Positions 35,545 through 43,264 of a DNA stretch of 64,000 nucleotides are shown here, in pieces. Numbering within the stretch: the first letter of the stretch is position 1; every line of letters begins with the position of its first letter. The notes under the pieces were generated by a model. That model had not been told where the DNA came from, made no database searches, and saw nothing but the letters and a program-made list of their open reading frames with translations. A program made the translations under genes and the position numbers. The stretch lies in NCBI GenBank assembly GCA_041737835.1, contig JBGSQY010000051.1; one strand, given 5' to 3'. This DNA is from Bythopirellula sp041737835 (GTDB taxonomy: Bacteria > Planctomycetota > Planctomycetia > Pirellulales > Lacipirellulaceae).

Positions 35545-36690
35545 TTACGCCGCGATGTTTTTCTTCGCGCCATACAGCGCTTCGCATATCGCAGTGGCTA
35601 TCTCGGCCGAAGCATGAGGGCGAGCTAAGCCTCGCATGTTGAGCGCCATTGTCTTACGCAAATTTTCGTCAATCAGAATGTGCGTCAGTTCGCGGGCCAG
35701 GGCTTTATCGAGCGAGCCGACTTGCGACGCCTCATCAATCAAGCGGCAAGCCTTCGAGGCGGCGTAAACTTTGGCGTTCGCCAATTGTTGATCTTCGCGG
35801 GAAAAGGCGTACGGCACCAACAAAGCGGGCACACCGGCGAGTGCTAATTCCGCAAGCGTCGTGCCTCCGGATCGGCAAACAACCAAATCGCTTTCGAACA
35901 TCACTGAGGCAATTTCATCGATGTACGTCACCGCCAACGCGGGCACGCCCAACTGGCGGTAACGCTGCTCGGTTTCTTGCAATTGGCCTTCGCCCGTTTG
36001 ATGGACGATTTGCCAATCGGTCAAAAGTTCCTGAAGTTGCTTGAGCGCCGCAGGCATCGATTCGTTGAGCGAACGTGCCCCACCGGCACCGCCAAGGATA
36101 ACCATTCGCTTTTGCCGGAGCGGATTCGGTTCGCGCATGCGTTTTTGCTGCAAGCGGTTAAACAGCGCTTCAAACGCTGGCCGAACGGGATTCCCCGTCA
36201 CTTTCACAGGGGCCTGTACGTGCAGATGGGGCTTAGTTTCTTCAAAAGCCACGCACACCATTCGGGCCGCGCGTGCCAGCCAACGGGTGGTGCGGCTCGG
36301 CACGGAATTTTGTTCGAGCATGATAAACGGCGTACCGCGTTCGGCGGCGGCTCGCACGACGGAGGTGCTCGTGTGCCCGCCGAGCCCTACGACTAGCGAC
36401 ACATGCTGTTCTCGCAGAATCCATTTCGCGGCGCAATAACCGGCGATGTTGTCCGTGACAAACCGCAAGGCCTGCATTGGATTTCGCGGCAATGGCTGTG
36501 ACGGCACAGTCACATATTGATATCCGGAAGTTCGGACAGAATGCTTTTCACGGCAACGGCCAGGACCAGCGAACGAAATCACGGCCTGAGGGATTTGCTG
36601 GGCAACGTGGGCTGCCACCGCGATCCCGGGAAAGAGTTGCCCCTGAGCCCCACCGCCGGCAAACATGATATGAGGCGACGACGTGGTCAT
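35545..36690 (-). CDS. divergent MurG-like glycosyltransferase
   Basis: 381 residues, close to the MurG length. The C-terminal donor domain is well kept: LGGAGGARSLNESM, HQTGEGQ, VVCRSGGTTLAELALAGVPALLVPY and REDQQLANA, fitting UDP-GlcNAc binding. The N-terminal acceptor domain departs from MurG: the G loop reads GGGAQGQLFPG instead of GGTGGHxFP, the second loop is GLGGHTS instead of GxGGYxS, and the HEQN segment reads LEQN. Residues corresponding to E. coli Thr15, His18, Tyr105 and His124 are therefore changed. It could be a MurG with altered acceptor or a paralogue. The gene follows the structured intergenic region and Mur-like ligase genes on the same strand. Confidence 0.8.
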   Translation of the reverse strand: MTTSSPHIMFAGGGAQGQLFPGIAVAAHVAQQIPQAVISFAGPGRCREKHSVRTSGYQYVTVPSQPLPRNPMQALRFVTDNIAGYCAAKWILREQHVSLVVGLGGHTSTSVVRAAAERGTPFIMLEQNSVPSRTTRWLARAARMVCVAFEETKPHLHVQAPVKVTGNPVRPAFEALFNRLQQKRMREPNPLRQKRMVILGGAGGARSLNESMPAALKQLQELLTDWQIVHQTGEGQLQETEQRYRQLGVPALAVTYIDEIASVMFESDLVVCRSGGTTLAELALAGVPALLVPYAFSREDQQLANAKVYAASKACRLIDEASQVGSLDKALARELTHILIDENLRKTMALNMRGLARPHASAEIATAICEALYGAKKNIAA

Positions 36691-36731
36691 GATTTGTGAT
36701 CGCTACGGGTTTCAAGAAAATCCGCTGAGCA

Positions 36732-36760
36732 ACCGGGGCAACGCGACGCGTTACCCCGGT
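36732..36760. terminator. strong GC-rich hairpin, possible terminator
   Basis: ACCGGGG-C-AACGCG pairs with CGCGTT-A-CCCCGGT with a single C/A mismatch and a tight loop. On the minus strand it follows the Mur-ligase-like genes and is trailed by GCTCAGCGGATTTTCTTG, a short T tract. It could end transcripts from the ligase genes or be the 3' end of a small RNA. Confidence 0.5.
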
Positions 36761-36770
36761 GCCCAGACAT

Positions 36771-36897
36771 AAGCTTCATCGTGAAGCACCTATCAGGCAG
36801 CTGACCCAGAAGCTGCCTCGGATAGGCTCTATTGCTCCGACCCCAGGGAGGGCAGTTTGTCAGACCCCGCAATCCAACAAAACTTACGATGAAGCTT
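36771..36897 (-). ncRNA. candidate structured RNA between Mur-like genes
   Basis: The ends AAGCTTCATCGT (36771-36782) and ACGATGAAGCTT (36886-36897) are perfect reverse complements, closing a 127-nt domain. Inside is a second hairpin of 14 bp: CCTATC plus AGGCAGCT (36789-36802) pairs with AGCTGCCT and GATAGG (36811-36826) around an 8-nt loop. A shorter pairing GTTTTGT/ACAAAC may form in the other arm. The strong hairpin at 36732-36760 follows on the minus strand like a terminator. The shape (closing stem, open middle, apical hairpin, terminator) fits a small RNA or a leader of the MurG-like gene. A 6S-like RNA was considered, but no family signature is visible. The strand is not certain. Confidence 0.4.
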
Positions 36898-36926
36898 CAA
36901 CAGTTTCCAAAAGTTTCTAGCTGTGC

Positions 36927-37433
36927 TTAAGCTGCTGCCGACAACGAAAACTGGGCACGATCGTCGAGCAAATCGACGAGCCGGTCACAGCCTTCCTGAT
37001 CGACGCCCAAGAGCAACACTGTGTCGCCGGGCAACAATCGACAGGCCAACAACTCACAAGCGGCACGACTATCGCGACAAACGACAACATTGGCAAGGTC
37101 AAGTCCGGAGTCGCGGGCACCGATGGCCACTTCACGGCCAGACATGCCGCAGCTCACCAGCACCGACGCGCCACCTTCGGCGACGATGGACTGACCAAGT
37201 TGCCGTCCCGCACTGATTTGCGACGTATCGCACAGCACCATGCGACGACCGGTGGCTCTGAATCCTCGCAGTAGCTCCAGGGCCTCGGTCGTTTCCTGAT
37301 GCGTGACAATATCCGCACAGAGTAGTGATGTACCTTGTGCAACGCGTACTTGCATCGCTTCGCGATGGATACGCAGATGCGTGACTTTGTGTTGTGGTTT
37401 TGGCTCTAACATAAGAGTATCAATCCATTCCAT
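36927..37433 (-). CDS. lone MurF C-terminal-like domain protein
   Basis: About 168 residues from the ATG at 37433; a TTG at 37481 would overlap the MurE-like stop by 8 bp and add 16 residues. The segment LELLRGFRATGRRMVLCDTSQISAGRQLGQSI...ASVLVSCGMSGREVAIGA...DSRAACELLACRLLPGDTVLLLGVD follows the pattern of the C-terminal domain of MurF (GRKIAVLGDMLELG...DVLIAVG...GDVVLVKGS). The N-terminal substrate and central ATP-binding domains are missing, and the KGSRG motif is replaced. It is either a remnant or a stand-alone domain working with the MurE-like protein encoded just upstream. Confidence 0.6.
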   Translation of the reverse strand: MEWIDTLMLEPKPQHKVTHLRIHREAMQVRVAQGTSLLCADIVTHQETTEALELLRGFRATGRRMVLCDTSQISAGRQLGQSIVAEGGASVLVSCGMSGREVAIGARDSGLDLANVVVCRDSRAACELLACRLLPGDTVLLLGVDQEGCDRLVDLLDDRAQFSLSAAA

Positions 37434-37473
37434 GGTCAAACTGGGTCCTATCTTCAAGCGTTGACTGAAAACC

Positions 37474-38979
37474 TTAGGCAACCAAGCGAAGCATGGGCTG
37501 CTTCACTCGGGCATACAATAGATGGCGAGTCAACGCGGCATCGCCCTCTTCTCCGTTTACGGCAAATGTTCCATAAGCTCGCTGCGGCTCCCACCGACAG
37601 CCAGCAATCACAACTACGTCACCGGGTTGAGCCAGACCCACCGCACAAGCGATGGCTTCCGCCCGATCGGTCACGATTTCCACGGTCGCGCGTTGTTCGC
37701 TATCGCCGACGCCCACTTCCTCTTCGGGAAAGGGGCGGGCCACAATCGCGATGTCGGCCAAACGGCTCACCACATGAGCCACAGCCAATTGTTCTGTATA
37801 GGTTGCATGGCCAGGATCACCCAACACGCACACCACGCGGCCGGTGCACAACTGCCGAGCGGTTCGCAAGCTCGCCCGCAGCGACTCGGCGGTGTCGGCG
37901 GCATCGACATACACGGGAAATCCTTGCCCGCAGTCGACACGTTCCATCCGGCCGGGAAGATTCTCAACCGCTTCAATTCCCGCAGCGATCAACTGCAAGT
38001 CGATGCCGTATGTCAAAGCGATAGCCGCCGCAGCCAGACAATTCGAAATATGATGCTCACCGATCATTGTGGTCCGCATCGCAGCTGACTGGCTGCCGGC
38101 AGAAATCATGAAGACTTGTTCGTTGGAATGCTGTTCGATCAGGTACGCTGAAACTTCAGCTTGACCTTTCGTGCCGTAGGTCAGCACGGGTCCGTCGACG
38201 TGATTGAGCCACTTGATGCTCACGGGATCGTCGGCATTGAACACCGCCACGCCCGCTGGATCGAGTGATTCGAGAATCCGCCGCTTGAGATTACGATAAC
38301 TTTGCACCGAGTTATGCAAATCGAGGTGAGCGTCCGACACGTTCGTGATACACACCGCATCAAACGCGACACCGGCAAAAGCAGATTGAGCAATCGCTTC
38401 GCTCGAAACTTCCATCAAAGCGTGGGTGCATCCCGCGGCAACCATTCGCTCCATCCGTGAAGCCAATTCAGGCGCCGAGGGAATTTCAATACCTGCGCTG
38501 TGGGACATGCCGTCGTAGCAGCCGAGGCCGCTGATCTTACCGCAATGCTTGCCTGCCATCGCGAAGATCGAATCCAACAAAGCGATAACCGTCGACTTGC
38601 CGTGGGTGCCGGTCACGGCGATCACGGGCAAAGTCACGTGAGGATTGCCCGACAAGGCTTGGCAAAGCTTGCCGTAAGCCACGCGGCTATCTGCCACGAT
38701 ATAGGTGGGCACGTCGAACACGGGAACCGGCTCTTCGCAAACAATCGCGATCGCGCCCCGTTCGACGGCTTGTTGAACGTAGGGGTGGCCGTCTTCTTCT
38801 TTGCCGAGTCGTTCGGAAAGGGCTACGAAAACGTCGCCAGCTTGAACTTCACGCCAATCGCTCGTGCAAGTCGTGGCGAGAATGGACTGAGAACCGGTAC
38901 GGGTGGCGTCGGCCAACAACCGCTCCAGTGAAACACTGCCGTGCAAATCGGCGGCGCAAGTTTTTGTCGCGTGCATCAT
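37474..38979 (-). CDS. MurE-like Mur ligase with altered catalytic motifs
   Basis: About 501 residues from the ATG at 38979, preceded by an AAGGAGG ribosome site 6 nt upstream. The ATP loop VTGTHGKSTVIALL is intact (about residue 132-145), as is the lysine in SYRNLKRRIL. Other MurE motifs are changed: MEVSSHAL reads MEVSSEAI, DHLDYHG reads AHLDLHN, DYAHTPD reads VDAADTAE, the diaminopimelate-binding DNPR is RPFPEE, and GKGHE reads GCRWEP. The fold and length fit the Mur ligase family, but the usual acceptor specificity is unlikely. It is followed by the lone MurF C-terminal-like gene. It may be an inactive or re-purposed paralogue. Confidence 0.8.
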   Translation of the reverse strand: MMHATKTCAADLHGSVSLERLLADATRTGSQSILATTCTSDWREVQAGDVFVALSERLGKEEDGHPYVQQAVERGAIAIVCEEPVPVFDVPTYIVADSRVAYGKLCQALSGNPHVTLPVIAVTGTHGKSTVIALLDSIFAMAGKHCGKISGLGCYDGMSHSAGIEIPSAPELASRMERMVAAGCTHALMEVSSEAIAQSAFAGVAFDAVCITNVSDAHLDLHNSVQSYRNLKRRILESLDPAGVAVFNADDPVSIKWLNHVDGPVLTYGTKGQAEVSAYLIEQHSNEQVFMISAGSQSAAMRTTMIGEHHISNCLAAAAIALTYGIDLQLIAAGIEAVENLPGRMERVDCGQGFPVYVDAADTAESLRASLRTARQLCTGRVVCVLGDPGHATYTEQLAVAHVVSRLADIAIVARPFPEEEVGVGDSEQRATVEIVTDRAEAIACAVGLAQPGDVVVIAGCRWEPQRAYGTFAVNGEEGDAALTRHLLYARVKQPMLRLVA

Positions 38980-39311
38980 GCCAGGCCTCCTTGCCTGGGA
39001 GCCGACACCACTACCAATGCGGGGGGAGCGGTGTCTGCCGTGACGGCTCGTGCGAAGAAATCCGTTTCTCCGCTTTTGCCCTCGAGTGGTGAAGAATCTC
39101 TGGGAAGGCTCTTCTGCGAGGGCGAGCCGGATTGTGTTCATTTGCGAAAATGTGTCAAGGCGACTTGCACGAGATTCAAAATCAACACCCTATCAGCGTA
39201 ATCCTGCTGGTTTGCCGTAGACTTTGTCCCCCGCTTGCGCTGACAATGCAGCTAGCGTTAGCCGGTATCGTGCCGATGCCGCGTCCAAAATTATCAAACA
39301 TTTTGCTAACA
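38980..39311. other. intergenic region between MurE-like and HTH-PTS genes
   Basis: This 332-bp gap separates two divergent genes. On the minus side the MurE-like ribosome site lies within a small inverted repeat (CCAGGC-AAGGA-GCCTGG type, 38982-38999) that could mask it. In-frame ATGs at 39246 and 39276 could extend the plus-strand gene. No promoter could be assigned with confidence, and no RNA gene was seen. Confidence 0.4.
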
Positions 39312-40019
39312 ATGGCTGAAGAAGATTTCGACGTCGCCGCGTTGGCTGCTTATTTGCATATGCTGCCCACGCAAATCTCCAAACTCGCCGATCGCGGTAA
39401 GATTCCCGCGCGGCGTGTGGGTGGCGATTGGCGCTTTTCGCGAGCCGAGGTTCACCATTGGCTCGAAGATCGTATTGGCCTCTCCGACGATGGCGAGCTC
39501 GCTCAACTTGAAACCAGCCTCGAACGCGCCGATAAACTGACTGAAGGCGATCTTTCGATTTCAGCATTGCTGCCCGTGGAAGCGATTGCCGTTCCCTTGG
39601 GAGCACGCACTCGCAACAGCGTGATTACCGATATGGCCCAACTCGCGGCCAACACGGGGTTGTTGTGGGACGCCGCCAAGATGGCCGAAGCGGTGACCGC
39701 GCGTGAAGCGATGCATCCCACAGCACTCGACATTGGCGTAGCGCTCATGCACCCCCGCCGACCGCAAATTTCAATCCTTAGCGAGGCCGTGATTGCACTG
39801 GGGATCACCAGCCAAGGCATTCCCTTCGGCGGATCCAGCGGTCTGACCGACGTTTTTTTCCTAATCTGTTCCACGAACGATCACGAACATTTGCGCATCC
39901 TGGCCCGTTTGAGCCGCATGATCACCGACCCCGATTGGCTGTTCGCATTGCGCGATGCCCCCGATGCAATCGCCGCCCACGATTTAGTCGCCCAACGCGA
40001 CAGTGAACTCAATGACTAA
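39312..40019 (+). CDS. excisionase-type HTH fused to PTS IIA (PtsN-like) domain
   Basis: About 235 residues from the ATG at 39312 (MAEEDFDVAALAAYLHM); ATGs at 39276 or 39246 are alternatives. Residues 6-55 form a MerR/excisionase-like helix-turn-helix (VAALAAYLHMLPTQISKLADRGKIPARRVGGDWRFSRAEVHHWL). Residues about 80-230 match the fructose/nitrogen PTS IIA domain, with the phosphorylatable His in DIGVALMHPRRP (about 141). PtsN-type domains take phosphate from PTS enzymes and regulate by protein contact. The HTH suggests direct DNA or partner binding. The pseudo-receiver gene follows 64 bp later. Confidence 0.85.
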   Translation: MAEEDFDVAALAAYLHMLPTQISKLADRGKIPARRVGGDWRFSRAEVHHWLEDRIGLSDDGELAQLETSLERADKLTEGDLSISALLPVEAIAVPLGARTRNSVITDMAQLAANTGLLWDAAKMAEAVTAREAMHPTALDIGVALMHPRRPQISILSEAVIALGITSQGIPFGGSSGLTDVFFLICSTNDHEHLRILARLSRMITDPDWLFALRDAPDAIAAHDLVAQRDSELND

Positions 40020-40083
40020 CGCGTCTCATCCCCCTCTCCGGTACTCCGGGAGTGGCTAGGGGAGGGCAACAGGCCTAAGAATA

Positions 40084-40932
40084 ATGTTGTCCACTCCAAC
40101 CATAGCCGAATCACGACACGTAACTTGCTTAGGTTCTTCCACAACTACCATCCTCACCATCGGTGATTGGAGCCAAGGCGAGTTCGCCATTTGTGTTTCA
40201 CAAATCAAAGGGGCCAGCGACTGGCTGTTTGCCGAAGACTCCAACTCCGCCTGCAAAATCCTAGCGGGCGATCAATTCCAGCCGCAGCTGATCCTGCTCG
40301 CGCAAGCCTTGCCTGGCAGCGTTCAACAACGCGAGATCGAACACCTCCGCCAACACGCGCCGCTAGCGAAGATCGTTGTCGTCGCTGGCAGTTGGTGCGA
40401 AGGGGAACTTCGCACGGGAGTGCCTCTTACCGGCGTGCTGCGTCTGTATTGGTATGAATTCCTAACGTGGTGGCAACGACAACTGGCAGCTAACGCGGCG
40501 TGGTCACCTAACTTGGATGGCCCCCTGACGCCAAGGGATTTCGCGGTCGATTGGGATTGCGAGTTGGATGCAATCGCCGCCGTGCATTCACCCTCGCTCG
40601 CCAGCTTTGAAACTATCGCCGCGACTTTAGAGCATCACGGCATCAACTGCGTTTGGTCTCGTGAAACTTCGCAAATCCCTGCGGACGCAAATCTCGGTCT
40701 TTGGGACGGTGGGCAACTCGATCAAAAGGAATTGGCCCAGTTGCAAACCTTCGCCAGCACGATTCAACAAGCCGGTGGCAACATGATCGTGCTGCTCGAC
40801 TTCCCCCGCAAAGAAAAATTCACCCAGCTCCGCGCGATGGGCATTCACACAATCCTCGGCAAGCCCTACATCATCAACGAACTCCTCGCCGCTTGCGGCT
40901 TAGCGATCCAAACAACTTCACCAATCTTCTAA
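40084..40932 (+). CDS. protein with receiver-like folds, function unknown
   Basis: 282 residues without signal or membrane segments. Two stretches resemble response-regulator receivers: SACKILAGDQFQPQLILLAQALPG (about 55-80) followed by KIVVVAGSW, and at the C-terminus NLGLWDGGQ...NMIVLLDFPRKEKFTQLRAMGIHTILGKPYIINELLAAC, which ends in the LGKPY lysine pattern. The usual acidic pocket and phospho-Asp are poorly kept, so these would be pseudo-receivers. It probably forms an operon with the HTH-PTS IIA gene. The end overlaps the convergent ImmA-like gene by 15 bp. Confidence 0.65.
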   Translation: MLSTPTIAESRHVTCLGSSTTTILTIGDWSQGEFAICVSQIKGASDWLFAEDSNSACKILAGDQFQPQLILLAQALPGSVQQREIEHLRQHAPLAKIVVVAGSWCEGELRTGVPLTGVLRLYWYEFLTWWQRQLAANAAWSPNLDGPLTPRDFAVDWDCELDAIAAVHSPSLASFETIAATLEHHGINCVWSRETSQIPADANLGLWDGGQLDQKELAQLQTFASTIQQAGGNMIVLLDFPRKEKFTQLRAMGIHTILGKPYIINELLAACGLAIQTTSPIF

Positions 40933-41661
40933 CGCCGTTCGCAAAATCTCGCGTTTCCAATCCGGCTCATGCACGGGCCAACACCGCACGTCGCGCAAAC
41001 CCTCGGGCAAGTCCTGACAATCATATTGCGCTGGCTCGCCTTGTTTGTGAGCCACCTGCCAAGTGCTCAATTCCGCTGGCACCATCGCCGGTGACCGCCG
41101 CAGCACGTTACTCTTTCGCCAAACCAGCTTCCCTTGATCGAATAGCGAAATGATCACACTGGGCGACATCGAGAGCATCCGCCGCGCGATCAGTTCGTGG
41201 CTGGCCGTCGTGTAAATCTGCTTGAGCTCACACAGATCCCAATCAACGGCAAAACCATCCGCGCGAAACCACTCGAACGGCAACAACAGGGCGTTAGCCA
41301 AATGATTGGCCATCTGCTCACGCTCCGCCGCGACAAGATCGGTCGGATCGATCCCCAACTCTGAGAACACCCGGTGTGCAGCGTATTCGCCGATCTCGTG
41401 AGCGACCGCCCACTGCCGGCGTTCAGGCCGGGGATCATCGGCGAGCAATATTGTTCCCCGCCCCGCGCGATTGGGAAGCCCCACGCGGATAAAGCGTGCC
41501 CGCACCGCGGCTTGATCGTCGCGTGCGACGACCAATTTCAGCCGCTCCGCGATAAGCATGGCATCGATCGGTGGGCGGTCGATCCCCGCTCCGGCCAGCA
41601 ATTCCTGGGCACAATCGTTGATCGTTTCCTTCAGTTGTTCGACGGGAATCTCGGTCAGCAT
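40918..41661 (-). CDS. ImmA/IrrE family metallopeptidase-like protein
   Basis: About 247 residues from the ATG at 41661, which has a GGAGGG ribosome site. The zinc-peptidase helix reads QWAVAHEIGEYAAHRVF (about residue 89-105), so the third ligand position of the usual HExxH is Glu with a His three residues later. The rest fits the family: NHLANALLLPFEWFRADGFAVDWDLCELKQIYTTASHELIARRM. ImmA/IrrE proteins cleave repressors in phage, mobile elements and DNA-damage responses. No XRE-type regulator is adjacent, which is unusual. A palindrome lies over its promoter region. Confidence 0.82.
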   Translation of the reverse strand: MLTEIPVEQLKETINDCAQELLAGAGIDRPPIDAMLIAERLKLVVARDDQAAVRARFIRVGLPNRAGRGTILLADDPRPERRQWAVAHEIGEYAAHRVFSELGIDPTDLVAAEREQMANHLANALLLPFEWFRADGFAVDWDLCELKQIYTTASHELIARRMLSMSPSVIISLFDQGKLVWRKSNVLRRSPAMVPAELSTWQVAHKQGEPAQYDCQDLPEGLRDVRCWPVHEPDWKREILRTALEDW

Positions 41662-41684
41662 GATCGCCCTCCGCAAAACAGTTT

Positions 41685-41705
41685 GTGTACATATGTATAG
41701 TACAC
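41685..41705 (-). promoter_or_regulatory. palindromic operator-like site GTGTAC-N9-GTACAC
   Basis: GTGTAC and GTACAC flank an AT-rich centre, 24 bp upstream of the ImmA-like ATG. In that gene's direction the site overlaps a -10-like TATACA. This is where a repressor would bind. The same site lies within the gap before rimO (start 41845), so it could act on both genes. Confidence 0.45.
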
Positions 41706-41844
41706 GAGTTTGGCGATTTGGCAAGCCTTAGGGCCTTGGATCGCGGCTGCGCGGCTATTCCCAATCTCTTCCAAGAGGTATGATAGGGGATTGTCTGCCC
41801 CGTTCGGACGCGAACAGGGGGCGAGCCAACTCCAGGGACGTTTT

Positions 41845-43242
41845 GTGACCACAATATATAGTACCGACTACGATACGAAGACGGACCGCACTGGCCCCAA
41901 GGGTCGTTATGCCTTCATCAGCCTTGGCTGTCCCAAAAATTTGGTCGACAGCGAGCGAATGCTGGGCATGCTGCAGCTCGACGGCTATCAACTGGTCAAC
42001 GATCCCCAGGGGGCCGACTTTGCGATCGTGAACACCTGCGGCTTCATCGAGCAAGCTCGCCAGGAGTCGTTCGGTGCGATCGATGAAATGCTTGAGCTCA
42101 AACGCCAGGGCAAACTCCGTGGCGTGATCGTTTCGGGGTGCCTCGCCGAGCGTCAAAAGGAATCACTCCTGGTCGACCGCCCCGGGATCGACCAGCTCGT
42201 CGGCGTGTTCGGTCGCGAAGAAGTCACTAAAGTTGCCGACCGGCTGATCGGTGGGCTCGCCGAACAGCGGAGCGTTTTTCAACCGGCCCCCACGCACACG
42301 CTCCCCGATAATCAGCGATTGCGGATCACCCCCAAGCATTTCGCCTTTCTGAAAATCAGTGAAGGCTGCGACCGGCTCTGCACGTTCTGCGCGATTCCTA
42401 AGATGCGCGGCAAGCATGTCACCAAACCGATTGAAACCGTCATCGCCGAAGCCAAAGAACTTGCCGCCGATGGCGTGCGTGAGCTGGTCGTCGTCGCTCA
42501 AGACACGACCTATTACGGGCTCGATCTGTACGGTGAAACTCGGCTGCCGGAACTATTAAGGGAATTGGAACAAGTCGAGGGCCTCGAGTGGATTCGGCTG
42601 ATGTACTTGTATCCGATGTATTTCAGCGATGAGCTGATCGACGTGATTGCAGCCAGCAAAAAGATCGTGCCCTATCTCGACATGCCGTTGCAACATGCGA
42701 GCGACTTCATGCTCCGCCGCATGCAACGCCGCGTCACGCGGAGCGAAACCGAAACTTTGCTCGGCAAGCTGCGTGCTGCGATCCCGAATCTCGTCATGCG
42801 TACCACCATGATCACTGGCTTCCCCGGCGAGACCGAAGAACATGTCGCGGAACTTGAAGAGTTCATCCGCACGCAAAAATTTGAGCGGCTGGGTGTGTTT
42901 ACTTATTCGTTCGAGCCCGACACCCCCGCGGCGAAACTTCCCGACCATCTTCCCGAAGAAGTAAAGGCCGCGCGTCGGGATCATCTGATGGGCGTGCAGC
43001 AAGAAGTTGCGTTCCAGTGGAACGAGAGCCAAATCGGTCGGCAGGTGGATGTGATCCTCGATTCGCAAGTCCCCGGCGAGACCAACGCCTGGATCGGCCG
43101 CAGCCACGCCGATGCCCCCGACGTCGACGGCATTATCTATGTTTCCGGCGAAGGCCTTGCCGCGGGGAAGATTGTCCCCTGCGAAATTGTCGCCCGGCAG
43201 GAATACGATCTCATCGGGGTGGCGATTGGTGAGCCGCGGTAG
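41845..43242 (+). CDS. rimO: ribosomal protein S12 methylthiotransferase
   Basis: About 465 residues from the GTG at 41845 (VTTIYSTDYDTK), preceded by a CCAGGGA ribosome site; the frame is open back to 41710 but that stretch is unlike the family. N-terminal UPF0004 domain: FISLGCPKNLVDSERMLG (about 26-43), NTCGFIEQARQES, and SGCLAERQKE carry the three Cys of the auxiliary cluster. The radical SAM motif is EGCDRLCTFCAIPKMRG (CxxxCxxC). A C-terminal TRAM domain ends the protein. It methylthiolates Asp89 of S12. Followed by a 20-bp hairpin. Confidence 0.95.
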   Translation: MTTIYSTDYDTKTDRTGPKGRYAFISLGCPKNLVDSERMLGMLQLDGYQLVNDPQGADFAIVNTCGFIEQARQESFGAIDEMLELKRQGKLRGVIVSGCLAERQKESLLVDRPGIDQLVGVFGREEVTKVADRLIGGLAEQRSVFQPAPTHTLPDNQRLRITPKHFAFLKISEGCDRLCTFCAIPKMRGKHVTKPIETVIAEAKELAADGVRELVVVAQDTTYYGLDLYGETRLPELLRELEQVEGLEWIRLMYLYPMYFSDELIDVIAASKKIVPYLDMPLQHASDFMLRRMQRRVTRSETETLLGKLRAAIPNLVMRTTMITGFPGETEEHVAELEEFIRTQKFERLGVFTYSFEPDTPAAKLPDHLPEEVKAARRDHLMGVQQEVAFQWNESQIGRQVDVILDSQVPGETNAWIGRSHADAPDVDGIIYVSGEGLAAGKIVPCEIVARQEYDLIGVAIGEPR

Positions 43243-43264
43243 CTGACCATCAGTCAAGAGCTAA

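Noticed and set aside
36732..36897. 6S RNA or SRP RNA as identity of the structured region
   Set aside because: The overall shape is suggestive, but no signature (such as the SRP tetraloop region) is visible, so only a structured RNA candidate is claimed.
37434..37481. TTG start at 37481 for the MurF-like protein
   Set aside because: It would overlap the MurE-like gene by 8 bp and adds residues without family likeness; the ATG at 37433 is preferred, though coupling through the TTG cannot be excluded.
40661..40679. Possible further regulatory site in the pseudo-receiver gene
   Set aside because: Nothing beyond coding sequence was seen there.
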